Shown here piece after piece: positions 62,840 through 64,000 of a stretch of DNA of 64,000 nucleotides (positions are counted from its first letter, which is position 1; every line of letters starts with the position of its first letter). A model generated the notes under the pieces. The model was not told where the DNA came from. It did no database searches and worked only from the letters and a program-made list of their open reading frames with translations. Where the stretch lies: positions 62,001 through 126,000 of the forward strand of contig WTGJ01000020.1 of NCBI GenBank assembly GCA_011523615.1, given 5' to 3'. The translations under genes were made by a program, and so were the position numbers. This DNA comes from Chloroflexota bacterium (GTDB lineage: Bacteria; Chloroflexota; Anaerolineae; Aggregatilineales; Phototrophicaceae).

Positions 62840-64000
62840 ATGGCTACGGCATCTCTTCCCATCCGCCAGGAACCCAGGATTTCAGCCGGTCTACCGCGCG
62901 TCGGCGAATTCATGCGTTGGTCGGTGGATCACAAAATCATCGGTGTCCAATATATGGTGGTCGCCCTCAGTTTCTTCTTCATCGGTGGCATCTTGGCCAT
63001 GCTGATGCGCTGGGAATTGCTCACGCCGGATGTGGATTTCTTCGGTGATGGCGCAGTCTACAACTCGGCCATGACCATGCACGGCACCATCATGATCTTC
63101 CTCTGGGTCATCCCCATGATCGGAGCGATGGGCAACTACGTCGTGCCCCTCCAAATCGGCGCGCGCGATATGGCCTTCCCCTGGCTCAACGCTTTTGCCT
63201 TCTGGATCATCCCGCCGGCCGGCATCCTGATGCTCCTGGGTTGGCTGGTTGGGCCCGCCGAAGCAGGTTGGACGAGCTACCCTCCCCTCAGCCTATTGGG
63301 GCACGACGGTCAACTGCTGTGGGCCGTTTCGTTGCACCTATTGGGCATTTCCTCCATCCTGGGCGCCATCAATTTCATCGTAACCATCCTCAACATGCGC
63401 CCGGAAGGTATGCCTCTCTTCCGTATGCCCTTGCTTTGTTGGGCCGTCCTGGCGACCGCCTTGATCATCGTCTTGGCCACGCCCTTCCTGGCCGGCGCGC
63501 TGACCCTATTGATCCTCGATATGGTGGCGGGCACCTCGTTCTTCATCGCCGCTCAAGGCGGAGATGTGTTGCTCTGGCAAAACGTCTTTTGGTTCTACAG
63601 CCACCCGGCGGTCTACATCATGGTCCTGCCCAGCATGGGCATCATCTCGGAAGTACTTTCGGTGCATTCACGAAAACCGGTGTTCGGTTACCGCATGATC
63701 GCCCTATCGAGCATGTCCATTGCGCTGGTGGGTTTTACCGTCTGGGCGCATCACATGTTCACCAGTCTGACCCCTGAGCTGCGCATCCCCTTCATGATCA
63801 CTTCGATGATCATCGCCGTACCCACCGGCATCAAGATTTTCAGCTGGCTGGCAACGATTTGGGGGGGCAAGATTCATTTCACCAGCGCGATGAATTTTGC
63901 CTTGGGCTTCCTCTCCTTGTTCTTGATCGGCGGCCTGACGGGAGTCATCGTGGGTTCGGTGCCGGTGGATATCCACTTGCACGATACCTATTTCGTCGTT
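62840..64000 (+). CDS. coxA: Cytochrome c oxidase subunit I (3' end outside window)
   Basis: Starts at ATG with GAAAGGA seven bases upstream; the first 387 codons are present. Haem-copper motifs: MTMHGTIMIF (haem a His), WFYSHPAVYIMVLP (CuB His and the cross-linked Tyr), VWAHHMFTS (two CuB His) and HLHDTYFVV at the window edge. The D-channel Glu of HPEVY is replaced, and the preceding YS identifies the A2 subtype. Together with the fused subunit II it is a caa3-type terminal oxidase. Confidence 0.97.
   Translation, partial: MATASLPIRQEPRISAGLPRVGEFMRWSVDHKIIGVQYMVVALSFFFIGGILAMLMRWELLTPDVDFFGDGAVYNSAMTMHGTIMIFLWVIPMIGAMGNYVVPLQIGARDMAFPWLNAFAFWIIPPAGILMLLGWLVGPAEAGWTSYPPLSLLGHDGQLLWAVSLHLLGISSILGAINFIVTILNMRPEGMPLFRMPLLCWAVLATALIIVLATPFLAGALTLLILDMVAGTSFFIAAQGGDVLLWQNVFWFYSHPAVYIMVLPSMGIISEVLSVHSRKPVFGYRMIALSSMSIALVGFTVWAHHMFTSLTPELRIPFMITSMIIAVPTGIKIFSWLATIWGGKIHFTSAMNFALGFLSLFLIGGLTGVIVGSVPVDIHLHDTYFVV

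Overview
The window reads as chromosomal DNA of a free-living bacterium with roughly 55-60 % G+C, dense packing, many 4-base ATGA gene overlaps and frequent GTG/TTG starts. The gene mix (A2-type cytochrome oxidase with a cytochrome c-fused subunit II, many GT4 glycosyltransferases, an XPB-N-like helicase-associated protein, MoxR/DUF58/VWA genes joined to an ABC exporter, tandem GMC oxidoreductases) best fits an aerobic or facultative Chloroflexota member. That placement is inferred from gene content; no rRNA is present. No rRNA, CRISPR array, insertion sequence or prophage was seen, and no gap without a gene exceeds about 170 bases.

Layout. 1-12498 (+): one long probable operon with the end of a large membrane protein, an ABC exporter (ATPase and permease), a coiled-coil membrane protein, MoxR ATPase, DUF58 protein and two VWA membrane proteins. 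12533-17416 (-): three tandem GMC flavoprotein oxidoreductases. 17549-19957: UbiA-type prenyltransferase, tRNA-Val(GAC), NAD-dependent epimerase/reductase and AcpS. 19996-24920 (-): GT-C glycosyltransferase, fructose-1,6-bisphosphatase, phospholipase D-like protein, GT2. 24993-28811: unknown membrane protein, helicase-associated protein, MBL hydrolase. 28819-34230: four GT4 glycosyltransferases around an SDR whose catalytic Tyr is replaced. 34393-38882: MetH and MTHFR, overlapping. 38837-44886: another GT4, Ca2+/H+ antiporter, flavin reductase-like protein, methionine aminopeptidase, GatA, FHA protein. 44924-47447: class I aldolase, then a Type II restriction-modification pair. 47522-52942: M24 peptidase, unknown protein, AsnRS, SerRS, a 44-residue membrane protein, inositol-phosphatase-family enzyme. 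52921-56610: HNH nuclease, membrane proteins, orphan amino-acid ABC ATPase, universal stress protein. 56637-60087: GT9, divergent YchF-like P-loop protein, flippase. 60192-64000: class III aminotransferase and coxB-coxA, with coxA cut by the window end.

Main finding: the DNA methyltransferase of the restriction-modification pair is interrupted near its 5' end by a run of 14 cytosines (coding strand). The conserved N-terminal segment (LICGDAL) and the catalytic body (TSPPYN, FAGSGTT) lie in different frames on either side of the run, and only 12 or 15 C would join them. This is the architecture of a phase-variable gene caught OFF, with the nuclease gene overlapping its 3' end so that translation of the two is probably coupled. 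An assembly error in the homopolymer is the main alternative.

Other points of interest: an 11-bp perfect palindrome at a divergent, possibly leaderless promoter; two genes whose conserved N-termini lie upstream of any ordinary start codon; a His-for-Tyr change in an SDR; and a small membrane protein between the inositol phosphatase gene and serS.
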